From a bacterium (lineage in GTDB: Bacteria > 4484-113 > JALSIF01), in assembly GCA_026981635.1 (NCBI GenBank), contig JALSIF010000219.1, forward strand, positions 1-13,793: 13,793 nt of DNA, written 5' to 3'. The first letter of the stretch is position 1. Each line of letters begins with the position of its first letter. Positions 1-8,316 of this stretch are shown here, one piece after another. A program made the translations under genes and the position numbers. The notes beneath the pieces are model-generated. The model searched no databases and was not told the DNA's origin. It saw nothing but the letters and a program-made list of their open reading frames with translations.

Positions 1-971
1 CCGGCTTCATCGGCTCCAATCTGGTGGAAGCTCTGCTCAGCCGGGGGGAGCGAGTCCGGGTAATTGACGACTTCTCCACCGGCCGGCTGGAGAACCTGGC
101 TCCTTTCCTTGACCGCATAGAACTGATTGAGGCCAGCATCACCGATGAAGACACCGTTGAGCGTGCCCTTCAGGGAGTGGACTATGTGCTTCACCAGGCC
201 GCCCTGCCCAGCGTGGCGCGCTCGCTTGAGGAGCCTGCCCGCACCAACCTGGTCAACGTCCAGGGGACGGTCATCCTGCTTGAGGCGGCAATAAGGGCAA
301 GAAACGAGGGGCTTGCCCCCATCAAGCGCTTTGTAATAGCTGGCTCATCCAGTGTTTACGGCAACACAACCCGACTGCCCAAGCGGGAAAGCGATACTCC
401 CTCTCCCCTCTCCCCCTATGCAGTCAGCAAGCTGGCCCAGGAGCATTATGGCCAGATTTTCCACCGGGTCTACGACTTGCCGGTGATAATACTTCGCTAC
501 TTCAACATTTACGGTCCCCGCCAGGATCCCCTGAGCCAATATGCAGCGGTTGTACCTGCCTTCATCACCGCCTTGCTGCGGGGCGATCGGCCGGTTATCT
601 ACGGGGACGGAGAACAAACCAGGGATTTCACCTATGTGGCCGATTGTGTTCAGGCTAACCTCAGGGCCTGCACCGCCCCCAGTGAAGCCTGTGGAAAGAT
701 CTTCAATGTCAGCTTCGGAAAGCGGATCTCCATCAACGAGCTGCTCTCCACCATCTGTGAGCTGATGGGCAAGGAGCCGGTTGAACCCCTCTATCAACCC
801 GCTCGCCCCGGCGATGTGCGTGATTCGCTTGCCGATACCAGCCTGGCCAGGCAGTATCTCGGCTACCATCCCAACTTCCCGCTGGAAAAGGGCCTCATGG
901 AGACCATACGCTGGTTCCAGCAGGCTCAGCCTACCGCCAAAGTGCTTGAGCAGGGAATGGAGCAGGCCTAG
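1..971 (+). CDS. NAD-dependent nucleotide-sugar 4-epimerase (extended SDR), 5'-truncated by window edge
   Basis: The reading frame is open from the first base; the first full codon is at position 3 and encodes GFIGSNLVEALL, the second half of the Rossmann GxxGxxG dinucleotide-binding motif. The true start therefore lies a dozen or so codons outside the window, and the GTG at 24 is not the start. 322 residues are visible. Counting from codon 24, the NAD-binding acidic segment IDDFSTG is at 14-20, the SSSVYG serine motif at 108-113 and the catalytic YxxxK (YAVSK) at 132-136. The RYFNIYGPRQDP and RPGDVRDSLAD segments are typical of UDP-glucose/UDP-N-acetylglucosamine 4-epimerases such as GalE and WbpP. 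The likely role is interconversion of UDP-hexoses or UDP-N-acetylhexosamines for surface polysaccharide; exact substrate is not decidable. The TAG stop shares a CTAG with the stop of the convergent gene. Confidence 0.9.
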   Translation, partial: GFIGSNLVEALLSRGERVRVIDDFSTGRLENLAPFLDRIELIEASITDEDTVERALQGVDYVLHQAALPSVARSLEEPARTNLVNVQGTVILLEAAIRARNEGLAPIKRFVIAGSSSVYGNTTRLPKRESDTPSPLSPYAVSKLAQEHYGQIFHRVYDLPVIILRYFNIYGPRQDPLSQYAAVVPAFITALLRGDRPVIYGDGEQTRDFTYVADCVQANLRACTAPSEACGKIFNVSFGKRISINELLSTICELMGKEPVEPLYQPARPGDVRDSLADTSLARQYLGYHPNFPLEKGLMETIRWFQQAQPTAKVLEQGMEQA

Positions 972-1879
972 CCCAGCTTCACCGTGAGGTAGGCCTTGAG
1001 CTTGTCGGCGATATCGGTGTAGGTTTCATACTCCAGAAGGTCGTGCTTCATGTAGTCCACCAGGGGAAGCTCGTACCCCTCCCCCCGCCTGCGGACAAGC
1101 ACTACCCGCTTGCCCTGGCCATAGGCGACCCCGATAAGCATGAGCATAGTTGAGTTCCACTCATCAATCAGAAACACCGCCGCCTCGCTCTCCTGGATGT
1201 TCTCACACAACCGGCAAGCCTGGTCAAGGTCGTTTAGGGGCTCCTCCATCCGGTAGGGCACTAGATTTATCTCCCGGATGGCGGGCACAATCACCCGCTC
1301 CCAAAGTTCGTCGTTGCGCGCACTCTGGGCAAGGTGCACCGTCACCTTCTTCTCGGTGAAGATGGGGTTTTTCCTGCACTGTCCCTCAGGAAACCTCCAG
1401 CAGCGGATAGTGTCGGTAGCGTCGCGGCGGTTTCTGAGTAGCCTAAGGTAGTCGCGCTTTAACTCCTCCAGCGCCTGTTCAACCTGCTCCTGGGTGACCG
1501 GCAGCTCCACTTCGGCCCCCCCCAGATGGCGCTCCATCTCCACCCCCGGGTTCTGAACCTCGGTGTAGTAGGGGCACTGCTCGCAGGTGGAAAAGTCGTA
1601 GAGCCTGATGCCCAGTTCCCGGCAGCTCATGGAGACGACCACCTTCCCCTCCCCCCGATAGGGCTTAAGCTCCGTTCCCAGGGAAAGGAAGCGGCAACGG
1701 GGGACGGACAGGATCTGGGGGACCTCGCAGTTGTAGCAGGTTAGCGGGTCAACCTCGTTTACGTGGGGATCGGTGGAGATGACGCAGCGGGTGGTTCCAC
1801 GTTCCACCCGCCGGAAACGGCAGGCGGGGATGTCCAGGAAGTTCTCAAAGGTTGGACCTCGCCTTCGCTTAGGGCTCAA
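968..1879 (-). CDS. Cysteine-rich protein with a C-terminal nucleoside deoxyribosyltransferase/TIR-like domain, function unknown
   Basis: This 303-aa protein is not one I recognise by name. The N-terminal half has cysteines at 20, 32, 48, 51, 62, 86, 99 and 102, including CxxC pairs 48/51 and 99/102, which suggests a zinc or iron-sulfur site. Residues about 127-155 are probably helical. C160 and C168 precede the second domain, and C222/C225 form another CxxC. Residues about 177-265 follow the layout of nucleoside 2-deoxyribosyltransferase/TIR-like folds: strand VTVHLA, a helix ending in VIVPAIREINLVPYR, then AAVFLIDEWNST and a helix ending GVAYGQGKRVVLV. The usual N-P-N-V-x-Y-E-L-G segment reads NSTMLMLIG here (242-250), so the glutamate that is catalytic in these families appears replaced by leucine. 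The start is TTG, supported by GGAGG six bases upstream. The gene overlaps the epimerase stop by 4 bp and is divergent from the zinc-ribbon gene. Confidence 0.8.
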   Translation of the reverse strand: MSPKRRRGPTFENFLDIPACRFRRVERGTTRCVISTDPHVNEVDPLTCYNCEVPQILSVPRCRFLSLGTELKPYRGEGKVVVSMSCRELGIRLYDFSTCEQCPYYTEVQNPGVEMERHLGGAEVELPVTQEQVEQALEELKRDYLRLLRNRRDATDTIRCWRFPEGQCRKNPIFTEKKVTVHLAQSARNDELWERVIVPAIREINLVPYRMEEPLNDLDQACRLCENIQESEAAVFLIDEWNSTMLMLIGVAYGQGKRVVLVRRRGEGYELPLVDYMKHDLLEYETYTDIADKLKAYLTVKLG

Positions 1880-1885
1880 CGGCAG

Positions 1886-1890
1886 CCTCC
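1886..1890 (-). promoter_or_regulatory. Shine-Dalgarno site that fixes the TTG start of the 303-aa gene
   Basis: On the minus strand GGAGG is followed by six bases (CTGCCG) and then TTG at 1879. No ATG or GTG near the N-terminus has comparable support, so this site decides the non-ATG start. Confidence 0.7.
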
Positions 1891-1896
1891 GTGAAA

Positions 1897-1905
1897 GTTA
1901 TAGCA
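1897..1905 (-). promoter_or_regulatory. Possible extended -10 promoter for the 303-aa gene
   Basis: The minus strand reads TGC-TATAAC, an extended -10 element (TGn) with one mismatch to TATAAT. It sits about 7 bases before the GGAGG ribosome-binding site. No good -35 hexamer is visible. The predicted transcript would have a leader of only about 11 bases starting near the Shine-Dalgarno site. This is inferred from motif match alone. Confidence 0.35.
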
Positions 1906-1947
1906 CCCATCCCCAAATCCACCGCCCTATGGTGGGCCACCTGCTCC

Positions 1948-1956
1948 TGCTATCAT
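1948..1956 (+). promoter_or_regulatory. Possible extended -10 promoter giving a near-leaderless zinc-ribbon mRNA
   Basis: The plus strand reads TGC-TATCAT, an extended -10 with one mismatch, ending 11 bases before the ATG at 1968. A start site 6-7 bases after it would leave a leader of about five bases or fewer. There is no Shine-Dalgarno sequence before that ATG, which fits leaderless translation. No -35 is evident. Confidence 0.35.
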
Positions 1957-1967
1957 ACCCGCCCACC

Positions 1968-2258
1968 ATGGATGAAGGGAAGGGACGGGACTGCCGTGGA
2001 CTGCTCTACGACCCCTACCCGGAAGGGGTAGGAAGCGGCAACGTACGCTATTTCTTCTGCACTTGTGGAGCCAGTGCCTGGGATCTCAGCACCCTACCCG
2101 GCGGCCAGATCCCCCTGCGCGGGGTCTATGAGATTGCCTGCTGCAACTGCGGTAGAAAGACCCGGTTTGACTTCGGGCGGGAGGTCTTCTACGAACACGA
2201 ACCCTACATCCCAGAGAGCGAAGAGGAGACCAGGTTTGCTGGCCGGGTCTACGACTAG
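1968..2258 (+). CDS. Small zinc-ribbon hypothetical protein (96 aa)
   Basis: The frame is open further upstream, but that part runs antisense into the divergent gene, so I place the start at the ATG at 1968; an in-frame ATG at 1929 is the alternative. Neither has a Shine-Dalgarno sequence. The product is soluble and acidic at its C-terminus. Two cysteine knuckles are visible, CTCG at about residues 29-32 and CCNCG at about 54-58, an arrangement typical of a single zinc ribbon. Aromatic and charged residues follow (FDFGREVFYEHEPYIP). I do not recognise the family. It is divergent from another cysteine-rich gene and convergent with nadA, with only 9 bp between the two stop codons. Zinc binding is inferred from cysteine spacing; a nucleic-acid- or protein-binding role would be a guess. 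Confidence 0.65.
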   Translation: MDEGKGRDCRGLLYDPYPEGVGSGNVRYFFCTCGASAWDLSTLPGGQIPLRGVYEIACCNCGRKTRFDFGREVFYEHEPYIPESEEETRFAGRVYD

Positions 2259-2271
2259 CCAGGCCCGCTAG
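2255..2271. repeat. Inverted repeat holding both convergent stop codons
   Basis: CTAGC at 2255-2259 and GCTAG at 2267-2271 form a 5-bp perfect inverted repeat around a 7-base loop (CAGGCCC). The TAG of the plus-strand zinc-ribbon gene lies in the left arm and the TAG of minus-strand nadA in the right arm. There is no T-tract, so it may be only a weak bidirectional terminator or a chance palindrome. Confidence 0.4.
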
Positions 2272-3332
2272 CCCTTCCCGTTGTCCACCTTAAGGGGCCT
2301 TCCCCGACCGATCTCAAGCATGCGGTCAATGGCTCGCCGTGCCCTCCTGATCACCTCTTCCGGAAGCTCAACGATCTGCTCGGGGCGGGGCTCCTTCATG
2401 CACTGAAGGACATTGCGCAGGTTAATCCGCTTCATGTAGGGACAGAGAACGCAGCTGCCAATAAACTCACTTTCGGGAAACTCCACCCTGAGCCGGTCGG
2501 CCAGCCCACACTCGGTAACCAGCATGAACCGACCCGGATGGTGGCTGCGCACATACTCCACCATGTTGCCGGTGGAGCCGGCCAGGTCAGCGTGGGCCAC
2601 CACCGCCGCATCGCACTCGGTGTGGACCAGAACTTTGAGGTCGGGGAAGCGGCGCTTGAAGTAGTCCACCGTCTCGGCCATGAAGTTCTCGTGGACGATG
2701 CAGGTTCCCTGCCAGGTAATGAGCCGCTTTTTGGTGTAGGGCTGGAGGTTTTGGGCCATAAGCTGGTCGGGGATGAAGATCACCTCATCCCCCTCCATCG
2801 CCTCAATCACCTCCAGAGCGTTGGCGCTGGTACAGCAAGCATCGCTCTCCGCCTTCACTTCGGCGCTGGTGTTGATGTAACAGACCACCGGCACCCCGGG
2901 ATGCTCCGCCTTGAGCCTTCTCACCTCCCCGGCGGTGATGGAGTCAGCCAGCGAGCATCCCGCATCGGGGGCGGGATGAAGAACTGTCTTGTGGGGGGAA
3001 AGCACCTTGGCCGTTTCGGCCATGAAGCGCACCCCGCAAAAGACGATCACCTCGGCTTCAGACTCAGCAGCATGGCGAGAGAGGCCCAGCGAGTCTCCCG
3101 AGTAGTCGGCAATACCATAGATGATGTCCGGGGTCTGGTAGGAGTGGGCAAGGATGACTGCCCGTTTCTCCTCCTTCAGCCGGTTGATCTCCAAGGTGAG
3201 GGGAGCGATCAGCTCACACTCGGCAAGGGAGAACTCGGCATGGCGCAAGTGCTCATAAAGGCGCTCCGCCTCTCGCCTGATCTGTCCAGGGCTGAAATCC
3301 AGATCGGAGAACTCTACCGCTGGCTGCTGCAC
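2268..3332 (-). CDS. nadA: Quinolinate synthase A
   Basis: NadA is a [4Fe-4S] enzyme that condenses iminoaspartate (from NadB) with dihydroxyacetone phosphate to give quinolinate, the precursor of NAD. The 354-aa protein shows the three-fold repeated NadA architecture. The three cluster cysteines are assigned by spacing and motif: C126 (DAGCSLAD), C211 (WQGTCIVHE) and C297 (CVLCPYMK), with intervals of 85 and 86 residues that match known NadA proteins. Active-site residues H63 and Y65 (AHSYQ), Y152 (CYINTS) and E239 (HTEC) are also present, as is the SxGD-type motif near 78-81. The start is a GTG with a weak AGGCGG about 10 bases upstream; a stop codon lies a short way upstream in frame and no ATG occurs before the conserved core. 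It is transcribed in the same direction as the ATP synthase operon, 99 bp downstream of atpC. nadB and nadC are not in the window. Confidence 0.97.
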   Translation of the reverse strand: MQQPAVEFSDLDFSPGQIRREAERLYEHLRHAEFSLAECELIAPLTLEINRLKEEKRAVILAHSYQTPDIIYGIADYSGDSLGLSRHAAESEAEVIVFCGVRFMAETAKVLSPHKTVLHPAPDAGCSLADSITAGEVRRLKAEHPGVPVVCYINTSAEVKAESDACCTSANALEVIEAMEGDEVIFIPDQLMAQNLQPYTKKRLITWQGTCIVHENFMAETVDYFKRRFPDLKVLVHTECDAAVVAHADLAGSTGNMVEYVRSHHPGRFMLVTECGLADRLRVEFPESEFIGSCVLCPYMKRINLRNVLQCMKEPRPEQIVELPEEVIRRARRAIDRMLEIGRGRPLKVDNGKG

Positions 3333-3402
3333 CTTGTTGTTACCGCCTGCCCCTCGCTGGTTTCCTTACCTTTTTTACCACAATAACCCCAGATTGGTCT
3401 TA

Positions 3403-3417
3403 GTTGCGGCAGGCAAC
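3403..3417. repeat. Short stem-loop in the atpC-nadA spacer
   Basis: GTTGC at 3403-3407 pairs with GCAAC at 3413-3417 around a 5-base loop. It lies just after the atpC stop in the direction of transcription. The stem is only 5 bp and no T-run follows on either strand, so it is not a convincing terminator; read-through into nadA is possible. The rest of the 99-bp spacer shows no clear promoter to my eye. Confidence 0.3.
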
Positions 3418-3431
3418 GAGAAACTGGCCCC

Positions 3432-3875
3432 TCAGACTGGCGGTGCCTGGCGCTTGACCACCTTCAGGCGGGTGAGGTTTCGCTCCCGCTGAAGCTTGAG
3501 CTCCTCCACCTCCCATGGCTCAAAGGCGGTGTAGGGATCGGCCGAAAGCTGGTTGAGCTTTTCCTCCGCCTCGGCCAGGTTGCGGGTGGCGCGATCCACA
3601 TCAATCTCGTCGCGGTGCTCAGCCATGTCGGCAAGGATGCGCACCCCCTCTCGGTGAACCTCTAGGAACCCACCGTGGGTGGCGAAGAACTCCACCTTCC
3701 CATCGGGAAGGCGGACAATTAGCTCGCCAATGCGCAGGGCAGCGATCATGGGCTGGTGGTGGGCCCAGACCCCAAAGTAGCCGTCCAGCCCGGGGGCGAT
3801 GATGGATACCACCTCACCCTCCCAGATGGGTCCATCGGGGGTGTAGAGCTCAAGCCGGTAGGTCCTAGCAGCCAT
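3432..3875 (-). CDS. atpC: ATP synthase F1 epsilon subunit
   Basis: Epsilon belongs to the central stalk, links gamma to the c-ring and can inhibit ATP hydrolysis. The 147-aa protein has the N-terminal beta-sandwich (about 1-85), with the family motifs LEL.TPDGPI near the start and GYFGVWAHHQPMI at 32-44, followed by a helical C-terminal region. The segment IDVDRA at 91-96 matches the I(L)DxxRA signature associated with ATP binding in epsilon of Bacillus PS3 and relatives, so nucleotide-sensitive inhibition is possible. It starts with ATG 6 bp after the atpD stop; an AGGAGG lies 14 bases upstream inside the end of atpD, which is rather far. It is the last gene of the atp cluster. Confidence 0.95.
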   Translation of the reverse strand: MAARTYRLELYTPDGPIWEGEVVSIIAPGLDGYFGVWAHHQPMIAALRIGELIVRLPDGKVEFFATHGGFLEVHREGVRILADMAEHRDEIDVDRATRNLAEAEEKLNQLSADPYTAFEPWEVEELKLQRERNLTRLKVVKRQAPPV

Positions 3876-3881
3876 CGCCCG

Positions 3882-5333
<1,452 letters not shown>

Positions 5334-5336
5334 CTA

Positions 5337-5342
5337 CTCCTT
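5337..5342 (-). promoter_or_regulatory. Shine-Dalgarno site of atpD
   Basis: AAGGAG on the minus strand sits nine bases before the atpD ATG, inside the 32-bp atpG-atpD spacer. Confidence 0.6.
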
Positions 5343-5359
5343 GATGATTGCGGTTTGGA

Positions 5360-6268
5360 TCAGGCACCTCCGCCCATCTTGCGCAGCGCTTCTGCGCCGC
5401 CCACGATGTCCAGTATCTCGTTGGTGATGCCCTCCTGGCGGGCCTTGTTGAACCAGAGGGTGAGGGTCTTGATCATGTCCTCTGCCGCCTGGGTGGCGTT
5501 GTCCATTGCCACCATCCTCGCCCCGTGCTCGCTGGTGTAGGTCTCCTGAATGGCCCTAAACAACACCGCCTCGTAGTAGCGGGGAAGCAGGGTGCCGATC
5601 ATCTCCGGCCCGGAGGGCTCAAACAGGACCTCGCCCTTTAGCCCTCCCCCATCTGCCTCGGCAAAGGGCCTGACCGATTCTTCGGTGATGGGGAGAAGCT
5701 GGCGCTGGGTGGGGATGTTTTTGACCACGTTGATGAAGTGGGCGTAGATCAGGTCAACCCGCTCGTAGCGGCCGCTGAAAAACAGCTCCCGGGCAAGGTC
5801 GGCGATGGGCTTTACCTCCCGGTAAGTAGCCTGCTTGGAGAACCATGGATAGTGGCGCACGATCTCAACCTTCCGGCGGCGGAAGAAGAGCCACCCCTTG
5901 CGACCCACCGTAATGAGGTCCACCTCCCTGCCCTGCTCCTTCTGCTGGTGAATGTAGGAGCGGGCCGCCCGGATCAGGTTGGCGTTGAAGGCCCCACACA
6001 GCCCCTTCTCTGCCGTAAGTAGGATAAGCAGGCTGCGACCGGTGGGCTCGGGAACGGTGGAGAGGGGGTGGGGATATTCGGAGAGGTGGGGAGCAAGGTC
6101 GGCCATCAGGCGGTTTAGGGTGTCAAAGTAGGGGGCGCTAAGCCTGGTCTGTCCCTCCGCCCGGGAGAGCTTGGCGGCCGAGACCATCTTCATGGCTCGG
6201 GTTATCTGGCGGGTGTTGTTGACCGACTTTATCCGCCGCTTGATGGCCCTTTCCTTTCCACCCGGCAT
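5360..6268 (-). CDS. atpG: ATP synthase F1 gamma subunit
   Basis: Gamma is the rotating shaft inside the alpha3beta3 hexamer. The 302-aa protein has the two long helices that form the coiled coil: the N-terminal helix with IKRRIKSVNNTRQIT and AMKMVSAAKL in the first 35 residues, and the C-terminal helix with SEHGARMVAMDNATQAAEDM followed by ARQEGITNEILDIVGGAEAL. The central Rossmann-like domain includes the family motif EKGLCGAFNANL near residues 86-97. Length is within the usual 285-310 range. The ATG lies 3 bp after the stop of the unrecognised 145-aa gene, and its AAGGGAG ribosome-binding site is formed by the last codons of that gene, so the two are probably translationally coupled. Confidence 0.97.
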   Translation of the reverse strand: MPGGKERAIKRRIKSVNNTRQITRAMKMVSAAKLSRAEGQTRLSAPYFDTLNRLMADLAPHLSEYPHPLSTVPEPTGRSLLILLTAEKGLCGAFNANLIRAARSYIHQQKEQGREVDLITVGRKGWLFFRRRKVEIVRHYPWFSKQATYREVKPIADLARELFFSGRYERVDLIYAHFINVVKNIPTQRQLLPITEESVRPFAEADGGGLKGEVLFEPSGPEMIGTLLPRYYEAVLFRAIQETYTSEHGARMVAMDNATQAAEDMIKTLTLWFNKARQEGITNEILDIVGGAEALRKMGGGA

Positions 6269-6271
6269 GGC

Positions 6272-6709
6272 CTAACTCCCTTCTCCCTTGCCTTCGTCCT
6301 CTTCCTTCCCGCTTTCTTTCCCCTCTCCCACCTGATCACGAAGATGGGAGGCAAAACCGATCTCTACCCCCTCCTCGGCGGGTGCATAACCCTCCCGCTC
6401 GGGGAAGAAAACCACCGAGGTGATGAACTGCCACAGGATCAGCACATAGGCCTTGTAGCAGACCTTGCGCCGTTTCTCTGGCGGGATGTACTCCCCATCC
6501 TCAGTAAAGGCGGGGATGGAGCAGAAGTTGGGGTGCTCCACCCAGAGGCCAAGCTGGTCCACTCCCACAATACGGGCATAGAAGCTGGGCTCGTCTATGC
6601 CCTGCACACCAATGAGCTTCAAGGCATCGGGATTGACCCTAAGGAGCACCTTGGCCCCCTCAATCTCCTTGATGCTCATCTCTGTAGGGGTACCAGGCAA
6701 CGCTTCCAC
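6272..6709 (-). CDS. Unrecognised 145-aa protein encoded between atpA and atpG
   Basis: I do not recognise this family. The gene sits where most bacteria have atpA directly followed by atpG, with 5 bp to the atpA stop and 3 bp to the atpG start, so it is almost certainly co-transcribed and translationally coupled. The annotated start is GTG, with GAGG three bases upstream and a more distant GGAGAGGCGG; an ATG ten codons later (6679) is the alternative. Residues about 19-100 look like a small beta-rich domain: KVLLRVNPDALKLIG, then FYARIVGVDQLGLWVEHPNF, then YKAYVLILWQFITSVVFFPE. The pattern of alternating hydrophobics ending in W..I.SVV.FPE recalls small beta-barrels (Sm/SH3/PilZ-like), which is an inference. 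There are two cysteines (about 63 and 84), no signal peptide, no convincing membrane helix, and a highly charged, disordered Gly/Glu/Lys tail from about 127. Function unknown; an assembly or regulatory factor for F1 is possible. Confidence 0.8.
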   Translation of the reverse strand: MEALPGTPTEMSIKEIEGAKVLLRVNPDALKLIGVQGIDEPSFYARIVGVDQLGLWVEHPNFCSIPAFTEDGEYIPPEKRRKVCYKAYVLILWQFITSVVFFPEREGYAPAEEGVEIGFASHLRDQVGEGKESGKEEDEGKGEGS

Positions 6710-6714
6710 CTGCC

Positions 6715-8295
6715 TCAGGCCGCCTCTCCGCCGGCCGCCGGCACCTCCTCAAGCTCCCCCTGGGCCTTGAGCTCCTCGCGGAACTTGGCGGTGAACTCCT
6801 CGCAGGCCTTCTTGAGCTTCTGCTCAATCTCCTCGGGGAGCTGGCCGGTCTGGCGGATGTGGATGAGGATCTCCTCGTAATTCTCCTTCACGTAGGCAAT
6901 GAGTCCCTTCTCGTAGTCGCGCACCTTGGCCACCGGAAACTCATCCAGGTAGCCCTGGGTGCCGGCGTAGATGGCTACCACCTGCTCCTCGTTGGGGACC
7001 GGCTGATACTGGCCCTGCTTGAGGAGCTCGGTCATCCGCTCACCGCGGGTGAGCTGACGCTGGGTGGCGGGGTCAAGCTCGGAGCCAAACTGGGCAAAGG
7101 CGGCCAGCTCACGATACTGGGCCAGGGCCAGGCGGAGCATGCCGGCCACCTTCTTCATCGCCTTGGTCTGGGCAGAACCACCCACCCGGCTCACCGAGAG
7201 ACCCACGTTGATGGCCGGTCGGATGCCCTGGTAGAAGAGGTCGGGCTCCAGGTAGATCTGGCCGTCGGTGATGGAGATCACGTTGGTGGGAATGTAGGCG
7301 GAGACGTCGCCCGCCTTGGTCTCAATGATGGGCAGGGCAGTAAGTGACCCGCCGCCGTGATCATCGTTCAGTTTGCAGGCCCGCTCAAGCAGGCGCGAGT
7401 GGAGGTAGAAGACGTCGCCCGGGTAGGCTTCACGGCCCGGCGGGCGGCGAAGCAGCAGGGAGAGGGTGCGGTAGGCATCGGCGTGCTTGGAGAGGTCGTC
7501 GTAGATCACCAGCACATCCTTGCCCTGCCAGAGGAACTCCTCCCCCATGGCGCAGCCGGCGTAGGGGGCGATGTACTGGAGGGGAACTGGGTCGGAGGCA
7601 GTAGCACTTACCACCGTGGTGTACTCCATGGCGCCGTGCTTCTCCAGCACATCCACCACCCGGGCCACGGTGGAGCGCTTCTGCCCGATGGCCACATAGA
7701 TACAGATCACCGGTCGGTCGGTGTTCTGGGTGGATTTCTGGTTGATGATGGTGTCAATGACGATGGCGGTTTTGCCGGTCTGGCGGTCGCCGATGATCAG
7801 CTCACGCTGGCCACGGCCGATGGGGATCATGGAATCTATCGCCTTGATGCCAGTCATCAGGGGGATCTTTACCGGCTCCCTCAGCACCACACCGGGGGCT
7901 TTCACCTCCAGCGGGCGGGTCTTCTTGAGGGGGATGGGGCCCTTGCCGTCGAGCGGCTGACCGAGGGGATTTACCACCCGGCCGATCACCGCCTCCCCCA
8001 CCGGCACGCTCATCACCCGGCCGGTGCGCTTGACTGTGTCCCCCTCCTTCACCTTCTCCCCGGAGCCCATCAGCACCACCCCGACGTTCTCCTCCTCCAG
8101 GTTGAAGGCGATGCCGTAGACCTCGCCGGGGAACTCCAATAGCTCCATCGCCATGCAGTTCTCAAGCCCGAAGACCCGGGCGATACCGTCGCCCACCGAG
8201 AGCACAATCCCCCGGTCCTCCAGCTTGAGCTCCCGCTCGTAGGACTCAAGCTGCTGCTTGATTACACTGGCAATCTCTTCCGGTTTGATGCTCAT
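6715..8295 (-). CDS. atpA: ATP synthase F1 alpha subunit
   Basis: Alpha forms the non-catalytic nucleotide sites and supplies the arginine finger to beta. The 526-aa protein is complete. The N-terminal helix [16 protein letters not shown] for delta contact is followed by the beta-barrel domain (about 25-95). Walker A is GDRQTGKT at 169-176; [16 protein letters not shown] lies at 261-276 (Walker B region). The signature [10 protein letters not shown] precedes the arginine finger R370 in [10 protein letters not shown]. The C-terminal helical domain ends in a Gly/Ala/Glu-rich tail about 15 residues beyond the usual end. The ATG is preceded by a strong GGGAGGAG five bases upstream. The gene lies 21 bp after atpH and 5 bp before the unrecognised 145-aa gene. 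Confidence 0.98.
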   Translation of the reverse strand: MSIKPEEIASVIKQQLESYERELKLEDRGIVLSVGDGIARVFGLENCMAMELLEFPGEVYGIAFNLEEENVGVVLMGSGEKVKEGDTVKRTGRVMSVPVGEAVIGRVVNPLGQPLDGKGPIPLKKTRPLEVKAPGVVLREPVKIPLMTGIKAIDSMIPIGRGQRELIIGDRQTGKTAIVIDTIINQKSTQNTDRPVICIYVAIGQKRSTVARVVDVLEKHGAMEYTTVVSATASDPVPLQYIAPYAGCAMGEEFLWQGKDVLVIYDDLSKHADAYRTLSLLLRRPPGREAYPGDVFYLHSRLLERACKLNDDHGGGSLTALPIIETKAGDVSAYIPTNVISITDGQIYLEPDLFYQGIRPAINVGLSVSRVGGSAQTKAMKKVAGMLRLALAQYRELAAFAQFGSELDPATQRQLTRGERMTELLKQGQYQPVPNEEQVVAIYAGTQGYLDEFPVAKVRDYEKGLIAYVKENYEEILIHIRQTGQLPEEIEQKLKKACEEFTAKFREELKAQGELEEVPAAGGEAA

Positions 8296-8300
8296 AACCG

Positions 8301-8308
8301 CTCCTCCC
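8301..8308 (-). promoter_or_regulatory. Strong Shine-Dalgarno site of atpA
   Basis: GGGAGGAG on the minus strand lies five bases before the atpA ATG in the 21-bp atpH-atpA spacer; among the best ribosome-binding sites in the operon, fitting the three copies of alpha per complex. Confidence 0.65.
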
Positions 8309-8316
8309 TGTTGAGG

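Noticed and set aside
964-996. Inverted repeat AGGCCTA / TAGGCCT as a terminator at the first convergent junction
   Set aside because: Each arm contains the self-palindrome AGGCCT, the 19-base loop is long and no T-run follows; chance is a simpler explanation.
1773-1967. Longer version of the zinc-ribbon protein starting at 1773
   Set aside because: The extension runs antisense into the well-supported start of the divergent gene and lacks a ribosome-binding site.
3403-3417. Stem-loop after atpC as the atp operon terminator
   Set aside because: Only five base pairs and no T-tract on the transcribed strand; kept as a weak repeat, not called a terminator.
7357-8142. Open frame antisense to atpA, and similar ones at 2538-3386 and 12503-13045
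   Set aside because: All mirror conserved genes on the other strand and have no ribosome-binding site or recognisable domain.
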